Assembly: GCF_964204645.1 (NCBI RefSeq)
Contig: NC_134036.1
Coordinates: 5,839,600-5,903,599 of the forward strand
Direction of reading: 5' to 3'
DNA length: 64,000 nucleotides
Source of the DNA: Tubulanus polymorphus
Lineage: Eukaryota > Nemertea > Palaeonemertea > Tubulaniformes > Tubulanidae
Positions 18,460-29,882 of this stretch are shown piece after piece. Positions within the stretch are counted from its first letter, which is position 1. The number at the start of each line of letters is the position of its first letter. The position numbers were made by a program, and so were the translations under genes. Below the pieces are notes generated by a model. The model was not told the DNA's origin and searched no databases. It saw only the letters and a list, made by a program, of their open reading frames with translations.

Positions 18460-21400
18460 GTAGGGAGCACGATAGCCACCGCCACATAGCCTATTTGTTG
18501 TTGTCACAGCCTAAAAGTAAGGTACCTAATCGTTGGTGGTTCACTCTTTAATCGGATGGGCTTTATTTTGTGAAAATATCCGATAGTGAAACTAAACCAC
18601 AGACAGGTTACTGACTAGTCACAGCCCACAGGGACTCGTCACGACTTGATAGCTGGGATTGAGAGTCCAAGATCAAAGATTTGAACCCAGCCTATCCTAG
18701 GTAGGCCTACCACCTATAAAAAAAGAACTAGAGGATACTGGGTCAAATCTTTGATTTTGGACTCCCAGTCCCAGCTATCCAGTCGTGACGAGCCCCTGTA
18801 GCTGTATCACAGCCACAGAGGTCAGTAACCTATCTGTTGTACGCGATCGGGTATTTTCATCAGCCTATCTAGCACTAAGGTCTGTTACGCTAGGTAACTA
18901 ACTAAGGGGCCCGTATCAGGGTTTGTAGTAGGCCTAGGCCTTAGTGTAAAAACGATTAGGCCTAGGCCCTTACCTGGTAATCCACAGTGTATAGGCCTAT
19001 ATATTACCTGTGTAAACACCAGTTTAACAGATTATCGTTTTTACACTTAAGTCTATTTCAACTTGACTTGAGAGCATTTCACTATCAGATGGCCTAGGTT
19101 AGTCAGTATTGGTAGTAAGTACCTAATAAAAGTCTTATTAGGACCATTAAACGAGTGGTAGGTTTGACCTGAATAAAATATTGTTGTTTTTTAATCCATT
19201 CTTCTTCATTGTATTGAAGGATATCCAAAAAGTCCATATCTAAATTAGACATTAGGCCTATCCATGGACGTATAAACTAGATTATACGTCCATGGCCTAG
19301 GCCTATGTAATCTACAACTCTGGTCAACGAGTGCCTGTGGTCGTAGTGAAGGACCTTGAGAAATTTGCTAAACGAGTGACTGGATTGAATCGATGACTGG
19401 CTAGCCTACTTCACAATCAGATATCTTAGCCATTTACGTTGATGAATTCGTGTCCCCTCTTTTTCCCGCAGATACGCCCGAAACCTGGTCGACGAGGGCA
19501 ACGGCAAGTTCAACTTGATCGCGTTGTGCTGGGGCGAGTCGAACGGCTCGAGCATCCACTCGCACGCCAACTCGCACTGCTTCATGAAGGTGCTCGACGG
19601 CGAGCTGAAGGAGACGATGTACGCGTGGCCGGCCGGGCACGAGGGCCGCGTGATCGAGGACGCCGAGCGCGACGGCTTCGTCATGCAGCCCGTCGGCGAG
19701 AACAGCTACAAACGCAACCAGTGCGCTTACATCAACGGTAAGTGTGTAACAACTAGCATTTTCAGTCCACTCGGGAACTAGCTCGTCAAAATAAATCCAA
19801 AGTCATCAATTCCATCTTGAACAAATATCTTTTATTCAAATGCTTGGTCGGCTTCCGACCGCAACAACTGCTCAGTACAAACTGCCCGCTAAAAGTGTGT
19901 GTCGCGTCTCCAATTCTATCCCAACTGACTCTTATATCTATATTCGTGCTTAGTAACAAAAACTTAGGTATGAAAAACAAAGGTGAGCAGAAAATTTGAG
20001 CAACAACATGCCATAAGAATATATGACTAATTACTTTACAAACACGACTAACAAATACATTTCTACACAAAACAACAAGTTGCTATAAGACTTATAGCAA
20101 CTTATTAAGTGTTAGGCCTACACAAACTGATAATGACTTTATTATCCAATGGGGACTGTAGGTCCGCGTAGTGCGGGGGTTTAGAGGGTTCGAACACCCC
20201 GCTGTCTCGGAGTTCTCTATAGGGTTTTCGAGTTTTCAAAGAGTACAATTTCTCTATAGAATATAGGCTATTTCTCTTCACCATAGAGTTTTAAAAATGG
20301 GGCTGCATTCTTCATGGCTAATATTGTATTATATCCTGGCTGCTGAAGTAGCAAGGCTTTCGATCTACCGCCCGAAGAAGATATCGAAGATTTTTTTTAT
20401 TCGATTTGAACACTTTATTTTTCAAATATAATTTACAGCATAGTGTACAAAGCATAATACCAAATACAGTAAATTAATGCTGGAGGGGCCTGTAGAAACT
20501 AAGGAATAGTTTGCATAAAACAGGTCCCTCAACAGAGAAAAGAAAAAAAGAGAAATGCAATAAAGCAAAAAAATATGCTCACAGTCAACCCTTAACACAC
20601 AAAATGCAAACAAAGTAAACTATGATTACAGCTTGATTAAGATGTTATCATTTAATAAGCCAGTTGTTCTCTGTACTATTTCAAAAACAATAATTTTAGT
20701 TCGAATAACTGTATGATAAAATCAAGTACAAAGTTGCTTTCTATAATTTCTTCGGAAGATTTAAGCATACTTTCGGTGTAATCTTCTATTTTCCACATTA
20801 GCTCGATGTATTTCGAAGCAATGTTAGAATATTGACATCTAGAGGTGTAGAAGATAATTCGTAAGTTGTGTCTGAAAGAAGTGGCCACCCCTCGAAAACA
20901 TGTCGCGGAGTTCACGGCAGGGTCACGTCATTTTCGCTTGTTTATTCCAGGGAGAATGGGCCTCTAGACCCCTGTTCAGTTCTAACTGAGATTAGAAACG
21001 AACCCGTCCTCTTAATTCTCACCACGGGCCTGAGCCTGTAATATTCTCACAATTCTCCAGTTGTCCAGGTTTAATCAAAACTGATTTTCTTATAAGAAAG
21101 GCTATTTATTGTTCGCGGTCGCACTATGGTATTGCAAATATCCCTAAAATTTCACACTTTCTTTTCTCATTACATTCAAAAAACATATTCGCCAGTTCGC
21201 CAACAAAGCAACGAATTTTTCTCAACTCAAATGCTATTTTGGCAACACCGCAGAACTCGGTATGACGACCAGGAAGTGATCCAGCGTCAGTTCCTGAACA
21301 CTGCTTAAAGCCGGTTATCGTAGTAGGCTATAGTAGGCTACAGATTGGTTTATGTGGTCCCCTTCCAGTGAATTTGTTGTGGTCCCCTTCCAGTGAATTT

Positions 21401-24400
21401 TGGGATGTAACACTTCCGAGGAGCAATCTGCACGATGGGCGTTTGCGGGACGATTCAATTTTCCACGGATGTCATCTGAAATAAGGGCTGCTGAAACATG
21501 CTGAGATTTTTCAGTTCATCCATGTGTGTTCTGCATCAGCATGTGTACCGCTCAAGCGGTGAGGGCAGCTTGCTCTGTGATGGCGTGCATGGTTTCGTTG
21601 GGATTGCAGGAGGCCTTTGAATCGGTCACGAATCAAAATGTCACTTGTCATGCGAGTGTTTACACAAACTGTGTAAACCGCGGTGATTGTGTTATCTATA
21701 TTATCAACTCTCCTGAATGTCAGATCGATTAATCTACGATGATACTCCACGTGGCCTTAACATTGCACTAACTAGCGCCAGATACACTACCGGGCCCGTT
21801 TCGCAGTTCGCGCGTTGGGCATCCACGGAATTTTTCAGGGGCTCGAATTCGTCCTTAAAAAGGACCAAATCAGCTAGATTTCAGGTGTCATGACTTTTCA
21901 ATCGACCTTAGGCCATAGTATAGTGTTCTTACATGTGCATTAGGCTGATATTCGACCGCCGATCGCAATACTGTAACCCTACTTCGATTTCCAATTCCAA
22001 AATCTAACTCACAGTTTCGATCCCAGAAGCTGTGGTGGGTTTGTGAGGACACCAAATAGAAAAAAAAATCAAACGAAAAAAATGATACTTTTTTCAGTCA
22101 CTTATAGTCGGCCATGTTTTGTAAAGCTGCCGGATCTGCTATGGTCAGCTTGATCATGATTTAATGATTTTTAAACAAAAGCACAGATAGGCTATTGACG
22201 GTGGGCCGGGTCAACTTTTAAGCTTAAATGATTACTCCAAGGCAGAAATGAGAAACAACATATCAATTCCTTATAGCCTTGCCTAATATAGGCCTACTTG
22301 GCTACAGGGCCTTCATCTGTAGTCCCGCTATAGCCTAAAGGAGACTATTTCAACTCTGACATCGGTAGTGGATAGCCTGCGTAATTTTTGGAGTAAAATA
22401 TATTTTTACTCAGTCATGTTTCGAAATAGTTTAAGTATAGACCGGTATAGTTTGCCTATAAGACGCCCCCGATACGTTCGAAAACCCCGATCGGCTGTTA
22501 TCTCACCTCGATGATAGCCCGATGGGCTGGATGATTATGAAAAAGGACTTTCTGATATTGAAATTACGATTAGATAGATATATCTCTAAACTGATATGAA
22601 TTCATGAATACAAATGCGCCATATTGCGAGTTTAAACGCGTATATATATATATAGGAGCCTACACAGCGTCCGCGGCTTTTTAGGTCGTATTCTCCCTAA
22701 TCGGATTGTCGAGTTTTACGATTTCGATGATAAAATCACTGGAGTGGAATGACGAGTGGCATTGTAAATTTGAATTCGTTTTTAAAAGCTGATAACCCTA
22801 TCTGTTGGTAGTGAAGCACGCGCGTGTAAAACAGCTGATTTATGGGGATCGTTGTGTTCTTTTTATGTTGCATTTCAAAATCTATTCAAACCGTATACAG
22901 TTCGTAGAATATATAAAACTAGTATTTATGAAACACCCTGAATACTGTGTGTTGTAACCTGGGTTCATAGCTAGTCTCTATGGACCGAAGCGCTTAAAAA
23001 AGTGTTTACGAACTTTTGATGATACAACTTTAGTTAAAGGCCTTCAAAACGTGCTTACTTTTTTTTTAAATCTTGAAATAGGGATATGACCCTTTTATTT
23101 ATTTCATTGGTAGATTTTGTTTAGCTCGTTTGAATGATTCGTTGTCCCTTACCAACGAACCCGCCACACACCTGCTGGGAGCGAAACAGGAGGTTCGATA
23201 TCGGAATCGGAAATCGAAGTACAGATATAGTTGTGTGATCGGCGGTCGAAATTGCGGAGTTTTGTTTTGGAAATTTCGGTTCCGGTTCATTCGAACAATC
23301 TTCCAACCAGTCTGAACCGGCAAACAACACTCGCGCACAAGGAATTCAAAAGTGATTGCGAAAAGTGCTTACTAAAAGTGCTTACCAAAGTTGACTTTTG
23401 GTATCTAGGGCCTCTGGCCTATCCCAAATTGTTTTTCTTTTACGATTTTATGTGTTGGAAATATATATAGATATCACTTTTATATTACATGAGTGCTATT
23501 AAAAAGTGCTTAATTTTGACTTTCGGTATCCCGATTTTTTTTTTACAATTTTATGCGTTGGAAAAATATCACTTTTGAATTACAAGAGTACTAAAAAAGT
23601 CATTACTTTTTTGCATTGGCCTTAAGTACTTTGAACTCCCCGTGTAAAGAAATTATGCAATCCGCACTTGAGAGTTTATTGACGCCTATTGAAAAATAAC
23701 CTATCGCTTGATATTGACGACGATGAGTATCGCCGATTGAAACGAATAGCAATATCGAAAATGTTGCGCTAACAAATCGCCGATAAATTTCATCGTTAGA
23801 ATATTTGTGAAAATTCATAACCCAGGAAATAAGAATCGTGAAATCTTACCGAAACCAAATAAACGCCAATATAAGTATACACAGTTCTAAATCAGTTGTT
23901 AACGTAATATGATACTGATAATAATGATAATGTTTAATTCTATGCAGCGACATTCTCATTACAGACTCGTAACGCTATAACATAAAACAGAATAAGTAAT
24001 AAGATGTTATAATATTAAAAACTCACAGAGCCTTTACAGCATTTGGGGGGATAATAGACCTAAGTTTCATTAAGAAACTGGGGTTTTAACCCCTTCTTAA
24101 AAACGTTTCGAAACGCCACATGACATAGTGCGCATGCACTCACACGCTGCCCCTGAATAGCGGTGGTAGTAAGCGATGTAGAAAATTTAGCGTTTTTGTA
24201 ACGGTTAAGGCGGCGTCTTAAAAGTATTGTAGGCCTACTCGGCCTATAGGCCTACACCGTTATCACGTGAAAATAAGTTCTCGGTATCTGACCGGGAAGT
24301 GACACGACCCGACACGCTTCAAAACCCCCTTCGTAGACACTATTGTCTGGTGTGAATTGAGTTCCGCGAACTCGGAAGCTATTTGAAATCGAAATTAAGA

Positions 24401-25639
24401 GTAGGATTACTTTCGTTTTTCTGACCCTCCTCCCGGCGGGACCTGATTGCATCGCGAGACTCTGCCACGTTCCTCCCTCGCAGGGACTCGAACCTGATGG
24501 CATCGCGAGTTTCTGCCACGTTCCTCCCTCGCGAGGAGTGGAACCTGATGACATCATGAGACCCTGCCACGTTCCTCCCTCGCAGGGATTCGAACCTGAT
24601 GACATCGCGAGTTTCTGCCACGTTTCTCCCTCGCGATTAATCTGTAGATAGTGGGTTTTAATCTTTTTATCCGTTCACCACATTTGAGTGTGGTTATCGT
24701 ACTAATTCAGACAACTTCGATTAGATTTATAAGATATAAAGGATCTTGCGAGACAGAATTCCCTTTCTATATTTGCAGATAATCTGGGCTTGCACAGCGT
24801 GGAGAACACGAGTCACTGCGACCGCGCCGTCAGTTTACACCTGTATTCGCCGCCGTTCGACATGTGCGACACGTTCGACCAGAGGACCGGCGCCCGACGA
24901 CCGAGCGTCGTGACGTTCTTCTCGAAATTCGGCCAGCGCACTCCCTATCGACCTCCGTCGTCGGTAAGTGTCCATCGAGAGGTGATATATACATTGTAAC
25001 TCGCTGATTAAAAAAAACGTTATTTCATTTCCGAGAATCGAAATCGGAATATTGATATTAGAATTTGTGAATTACGGAAGACTTTGTCACGCTCGGTTGT
25101 TAGGTTAAGTAGAGAGTTACATGTAGTGAAATACACTAGACTATGTCTCTTACTGCGGTCAAGTTTAGAATGGTATATAATTCTACCCCGAGTTCATGTC
25201 AAATACTGAGTAAGAGTTTGTGAAATATAACAGTAGACTCTGTCTCTTACTGCGGTAAAGTTGGGACTGGTAAAATTCTACCCTGAGTTGGTATCATATA
25301 GCCTACTGAGTAAGAGTTTGAGAAATACAGTAGACTCTGTCTCTTACTGCGGTAAAGTTGAGACTGGTAAAATTCTACCCCGAGTTGGTGTCAATAATAC
25401 CGAGTAAAAGTTTGTGAAATACAGTACACTCCGTTTCTTGCTGATGGTGAAATTCTAAGAAATCCTTTCGGTTGAGTAAAGAGTTTTTCGGTATTTTCTT
25501 GGATCAGCGGTACATTTAGAGTGTCGAAAAACCGATAATAATATGCATAAATCGAACCGGATTAGTACATGATTTCCGTGTAATTGTTTATTTTCATTTT
25601 TTTTAGGACCAAGCGATGATCGAGGCTGAAAACAATTGA
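18278..25639 (+). CDS. CDO1: cysteine dioxygenase, four exons, complete
   Basis: Mononuclear non-haem iron enzyme that oxidises L-cysteine with O2 to cysteine sulfinate, the entry to taurine and sulfate; cytosolic, cupin fold. Exons 18278-18459, 19472-19737, 24779-24963 and 25607-25639 join in phase (GT-AG) into 221 residues. The iron ligands are His90 and His92 (in IHSHANSHCF) and His155 (LGLHSVENTSH). Cys97 and Tyr172 (VSLHLYSPPFD) are the pair that forms the thioether crosslink in mammalian CDO, and His170 is the second-sphere His of the HLY motif. Compared with the 200-residue human enzyme there are a few extra N-terminal residues and about 11 more between the two ligand-bearing halves (WPAGHEGRVIEDAERDG region). 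Exon 4 encodes only the last ten residues. Confidence 0.96.
18603..18837. mobile_element. 235-bp foldback MITE
   Basis: Inverted arms of roughly 90 bases: ACAGGTTACTGAC..., ACTCGTCACGACTTGATAGC and ATCAAAGATTTGA are mirrored in 18745-18837. It lies in CDO1 intron 1. A single-arm remnant occurs at 46296-46360. Confidence 0.7.
19472..19737 (+). CDS. CDO1: CDO1 exon 2
   Basis: Acceptor CCGCAG, donor GTAAGT. Carries the HSH iron ligands and the crosslink cysteine. It is markedly GC-rich, with almost every codon ending in G or C, unlike the introns around it. Confidence 0.95.
19738..24778. other. CDO1 intron 2, repeat-filled
   Basis: Five kilobases without a recognisable gene. It includes a 51-bp tandem array (24425-24645), a stray unit of the 150-bp family near 22020, AGGCCTA-rich patches and AT-rich stretches. 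The short open frames have neither motifs nor codon bias. Confidence 0.5.
24425..24645 (-). repeat. 51-bp tandem repeat carrying a tRNA-like B box
   Basis: About four units with exact 51-bp spacing (TGCCACG at 24463, 24514, 24565, then 24616). On the - strand each reads ATCAGGTTCGAATCCCTGCG or a close variant, matching the tRNA T-arm / pol III B-box consensus GGTTCGANTCC, followed by AGGGAGGAACGTGGCAG. Only the T-arm half of a tRNA is present; there is no A box in the unit. Confidence 0.7.
24779..24963 (+). CDS. CDO1: CDO1 exon 3
   Basis: Acceptor TTTGCAG, donor GTAAGT. Carries the third iron-ligand His, the crosslink Tyr and the conserved FDQRTG and FFSKFGQRTP segments. Confidence 0.95.
25133..25445 (+). 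repeat. 92-bp satellite, about 3 units
   Basis: Same family as 27705, here inside CDO1 intron 3, + orientation. Confidence 0.85.
25607..25639 (+). CDS. CDO1: CDO1 exon 4 and stop
   Basis: Acceptor TTTTAG after a T tract. Ten codons (DQAMIEAENN) and TGA; phase 0 with exon 3. Confidence 0.85.
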   Translation, partial: DQAMIEAENN

Positions 25640-26925
25640 ACACGCACGTCTCTCCCCCGACCTTGTTACCGGAATCACTAATCGATGAAATGGAAATATT
25701 GTAAATACGCGATGTACATACAAAAAAAGAAATCGATTGCACGATTAACGGAGTTCAATGAATTTGCATTTGAATTGGGAACGATTTTTCGGGCATCGTT
25801 TCATGTCCGTTTACGGAGACAAATAGTGACTGTCTATAAACCGATTGTGAAGAAAAAACCCACTGTTATGAAGAAAAGTTTAGAGGGCGGTGACGTTTGG
25901 ACCGAATTCTCTGAAGCCATTTTCAGAACTAAAAAAGAGTAGTGACGCATAGCTGCCAACTGTTCCTGACTGTCAGTATTTGTTATTTGTTGATGACGAG
26001 AAATTCTGATTTTATTTGTTTGATGCATATACAGAATTATGAAATACGTTACTGGAGGGCCTTACCGTTGATTACTGATTAATTTGAACATTTTCTTTTG
26101 GTATTCCGAAATGAAATTTTATTCACTACTGATTCATTTGTCACAGTTAATGAGTTACTGATAGCCATTTTTAGAGGTTGGCAGCCCTGGTTTCGACTCA
26201 ATACGACGAACCATTTTCGAGACTAAGAGAGCAGTGACGTTTTTACTTTGATTCATTGAGCCGTTTCAACTGTTAAGGAAATGGCTGATAGAATTCAGTC
26301 GAAACGTCGCCCTCCTGCTCTTAGTTTTGATAGTGGTTTTTGTTTAATAACTGAGTTGATTTAATGATTTTTGAAAAATGGCTCCCAAGCGTCACTACCG
26401 TTTCAGGTTTTCTGCATATATGTGCCGGTTTTTTCTTTAAAATGGTCTTTGTTTAGCGTTTTTCGTTGCGTTTCTAAAACCATTTTTAAAAAGGCGTATA
26501 ATACTATCCTCGTTGTTGTTATAATGGCAAAATTTATGGCAAAATTCTAAATTTTGCCCGCGTGTACAAAATGATTTTGCCGTTTTTTGCGACCTGTTTC
26601 CTCGTTGTTTTGAGGGTGATCGTTTAATAATTGGATTTCGGGGATAACGTATGTAGTTTTGATTGAAAAACGAATTAACAAACATCAAATTGTCTTTATC
26701 AATACGTAACTCCTTTTTGCCCAGCGATATGGATGAATATGTACTTTGTAAATAATGATCAGCTTCTCATCAGGAATAAGTGTTATTTTGGGTTTTTAAA
26801 GGGCTGGCCTTTTTTGTTCACGAAAAGCTACTTTGCACCTTTTGTCCATGAATAATAGTGAATGAATAAATTCGAATCGTTATTTTCAAATAATTGTATT
26901 AAATTGTCGAAATTTCTTTCTAATA
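25640..26925. other. CDO1 3' flank, no gene seen
   Basis: Holds the CDO1 3' UTR (extent unknown; an AATAAA occurs at 26865-26870). Open frames at 25685-25942 (+) and elsewhere show no motif. Confidence 0.4.
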
Positions 26926-26929
26926 TTCA

Positions 26930-27370
26930 GGGAAATTATGGTTAGTTAATGACGACTTTCTCATTCTCGATAACTTCAACGATTCAGTAAAATTATGGTT
27001 AGTTACTAATGACGACCTTCTCATTCTAAATAACTTCAACGATTCAGTGTAATTATGGTTAGTTAATGACGACTTTCTCATTCTCGATAACTTCAACGAT
27101 TCAGTAAAATTATGATTAGTTACTATAGTAATGACGACTTGCTCATTCTCATTGACTTCAACGATTCAGTAAAATTATGAGTAGTCACTAATGACGACCT
27201 TCTCGTGTTAAAAGAATTCAGCGATTCAGTAAGATTATGATTATGTTTAGTTACTAATGGCGACCTTCCCGTGTTGAAGGAATTCGACGATTCAGTTAAA
27301 TCACGATTAGCAACTAATGACGGCCTGGATATCCAGAACTTCAACGATTCAGTAAAATTATAATTAGTTA
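26930..27370 (+). repeat. ~60-bp satellite, seven units
   Basis: GATTCAGT recurs at 26981, 27041, 27098, 27163, 27223, 27289 and 27345 inside the unit AACTTCAACGATTCAGTAAA ... TTAGTTACTAATGACGACCT. The same family is at 57130-57660 in the death-domain gene. Confidence 0.85.
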
Positions 27371-27704
27371 CAGTTTGATATTCGTGTTTACGTGTATGTA
27401 CGATACATATGTGTTTTATGTTAAGCCTTTTTAAACCGCTGTCAGCTGTCATTTTATTTCTATATATGCGAACATTATTTTGAGGTGTCGTACGGTTGTC
27501 AGTATACGTGGAATGTTGTTACGAATGATATTTTCTATCGGGATTTCACGATCATATGAAAACCAATGATTCGAATTCATTGCGCACGTGTTTTATGCTT
27601 GGTTTCCGCTGAACGTTCTCGCGGTAACCTCGCGATCGTTTATCGAAATATTTGCGTAAAATACTGAGTCCGTGTCGTAATAATTATTATCGAGTTATAA
27701 TTAC

Positions 27705-28185
27705 GCCGTAGACTCTGTTTTTTTACTGCGGTTAAGTTGTGACTGATGAAATCCTACCCCGAGTTGGCGTCAAATACCGAGTAAGAGTTTGTGTAATACA
27801 GTAGACTCTGTCTCTTACTGCGGTAAAGTTGAGACGGGTAAAATTCTACCCCGAGTTGGTATCAAATACTGAGTGAGAGTTTGTGAGAAACAGTAGACTC
27901 CGTCTCTTACTGCGGTAAAGATTAGATTGGTGAAATTCTACCCCGAGCTGGTGTCAAATACTGAGTAAGAGTTTGTGAAATACAGTTGACACTGTCTCTT
28001 ACTGCGGTAAAGTTGAGACTTGTAAAATTCTACCACGAGTTGGGGTCAAATACTGAGTAAGAGTTTGCGAAATACAGTAGACTCTGTCTCTTACTGCGGT
28101 AAAGTTGAGACTGGTAAAATTCTACCCCGAGTTGGTGACAAATACCGAGTAAGAGTTTGCGAAAATATTCTGTCTCTTAATACGG
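27705..28185 (+). repeat. 92-bp satellite, five units (best array)
   Basis: Unit boundaries at 27801, 27893, 27985 and 28077 are exactly 92 bp apart. Consensus: GTAGACTCTGTCTCTTACTG, CGGTAAAGTTGAGACTGGTA, AAATTCTACCCCGAGTTGGT, GTCAAATACTGAGTAAGAGT, TTGTGAAATACA. Other arrays lie at 13.9, 25.1, 37.9, 42.4 and 60.2 kb. Confidence 0.9.
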
Positions 28186-28189
28186 TAAA

Positions 28190-29220
28190 ATTGAAAGTTA
28201 AAACAAACGTGTGTCATGTTGTATGCACATCGGCTACATAGGCCTATACAAACCGCATTTCGGCCGTTATCACTGTCAACGATATCGATTTTCGATTGAC
28301 GTGTGTTGTATAGCGCAACATCTGCGCACATGTTGCGTCCATATCGGCGAAATGCATCTGCAGCCATTGAAATGACGACTATAATCCGTAAATCATTATT
28401 CTATATCTCCCGATCTGTTTTAAAAACAGTTCCTATAGCGTCTTTTCCAGCGTGCAAGCGTTGCACGCGCCCTCGACAAACCCATCGCGCACGACGCAGA
28501 CAAACTCGGAAACAGGAAAACATGATATCCCGGAACATTTCCCTGTTTCACGGGTGTTTTTTACAATAAACGATTAAAAATTTTTCGGGTACGATGTTGC
28601 CGATATCAAACCGCGCTTGTCTGCGTCCAGTTTATGGCCAGAGATACAGTAGTGTTTTACTCGGTTCGGAGTGTGGAAACTTATCCACTTGGGGCGCATT
28701 TTGGAGGTGTCTGGGGGTCCGGACCCCCGTCTTCTCGCCGAGGTTGCCATTTTCGTCAAGAAAGAAGTCACGAAACCTGTTGCACTCGTCCTCCTTTTGT
28801 GGACAGGGGGAGATTTTTTTTTGTAATTTTGTGTGGTCGTCATTTATGTGCGGCCCCTCAAAAAACAGGAATTCCTCTCGTCGTATGCGCCATCTAGCGT
28901 TACGATACATACATACATATGTGCTAAAACCGGTGTTTTCAAAAACATCGAGTAATAAAGTGAATGTGCTTGTAAATTTTGTAAATGTATGAAGAAATTA
29001 TTTTGTTCGGGTTTAAGTTGGTATTCGACGTACGTGTACGTTTAAAAAAAGTTGTTTTAGAAATAAAACGTTTGTTGACAACAGTTTGAGCAGTTTCCTA
29101 TCTATTTCTTATTTAATGACTATTGAGATGCTGAGAAGATCCGATGTCGACTCGCGCGGTACCGTCCTGTTCTTACGCATACGCTGTACCAATCTACAAT
29201 AGTGTATTTCCTAATTCTAT
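28190..29220. other. spacer, no gene seen
   Basis: Overlapping open frames on both strands between 28590 and 28990 look interesting by length but have no domain, and the four frames overlap each other. I see no supported gene. Confidence 0.4.
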
Positions 29221-29221
29221 A

Positions 29222-29345
29222 CACTCAACCCCCGATATACCGCCCACATCGGAGAGAGAGGGGGAGGGAGGGAGGGGGAAGGGGGAGGGGATAGAGAGAG
29301 GGAGAGAGAGAGAATATGGGAGGGTGGTACATCGGGGGTTGGCTG
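29222..29345. mobile_element. 124-bp pogo/Tigger-like MITE
   Basis: Inverted ends CACTCAACCCCCGATATAC and GTACATCGGGGGTTGGCTG with TA on each side (29220-29221, 29346-29347). A TA target and a CAGTCAACCCC-like end fit the pogo branch of Tc1/mariner. The centre has become a GA-rich microsatellite (29251-29314). Confidence 0.6.
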
Positions 29346-29882
29346 TATACTCTAAGGTGCGTACCTAGAATTTCGTGTTAAAATGTGGATTTTACTGTTT
29401 AAAAACTGCTTTCGATAGTTAACTTCGAACTGGAATATTGAAAGGCGTTACCGATTTATTTCATGGGTCTCCCAGCGGGAATGCGATTTACGTAAGCGAA
29501 GCCACTAGTTTTAGCCAAAAGTTCATGACCTAGTTCCACAGTTCTGAGTTAAGATTTGACTCTGAGTAAACTCATTGAAAATGAACTAATTTTAACTCAG
29601 AGATTACTCTAACTAACAACTGTGAAACTGTATCCATGGTATTAATTTCTTTTCAATGACCTAGAAAATGTGACGGTGACTCGCACCACAGCCTTGTCTG
29701 AATACCATCCTCGCTTGCCAGGGTTTGATCGCCTTCCGCTGGCGCCCACGTATACTACTCGACTTCTCGGGGGAGTTCTTAAACTAATTTCCACGTTACG
29801 GTAATTATCCACGAAATATCATATGCCCCGGAAAAGGTGAGAAGTCGTATACTCGATCTAACTGGTTATTTGACTGAGATGC

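Noticed and set aside
19406-19741. Long open frames on both strands over CDO1 exon 2
   Set aside because: By-products of the exon's extreme GC third-position bias.
24252-24621. Repetitive proteins with RGRNVAE-type units
   Set aside because: Translation of the 51-bp tandem array; no start context or homology.
27123-27452. 109-residue frame with repeated NFTESL words
   Set aside because: Antisense reading of the 60-bp satellite.
28574-28992. Four overlapping open frames on both strands
   Set aside because: No domain, no splice-consistent partner exons, and mutual overlap in four frames.
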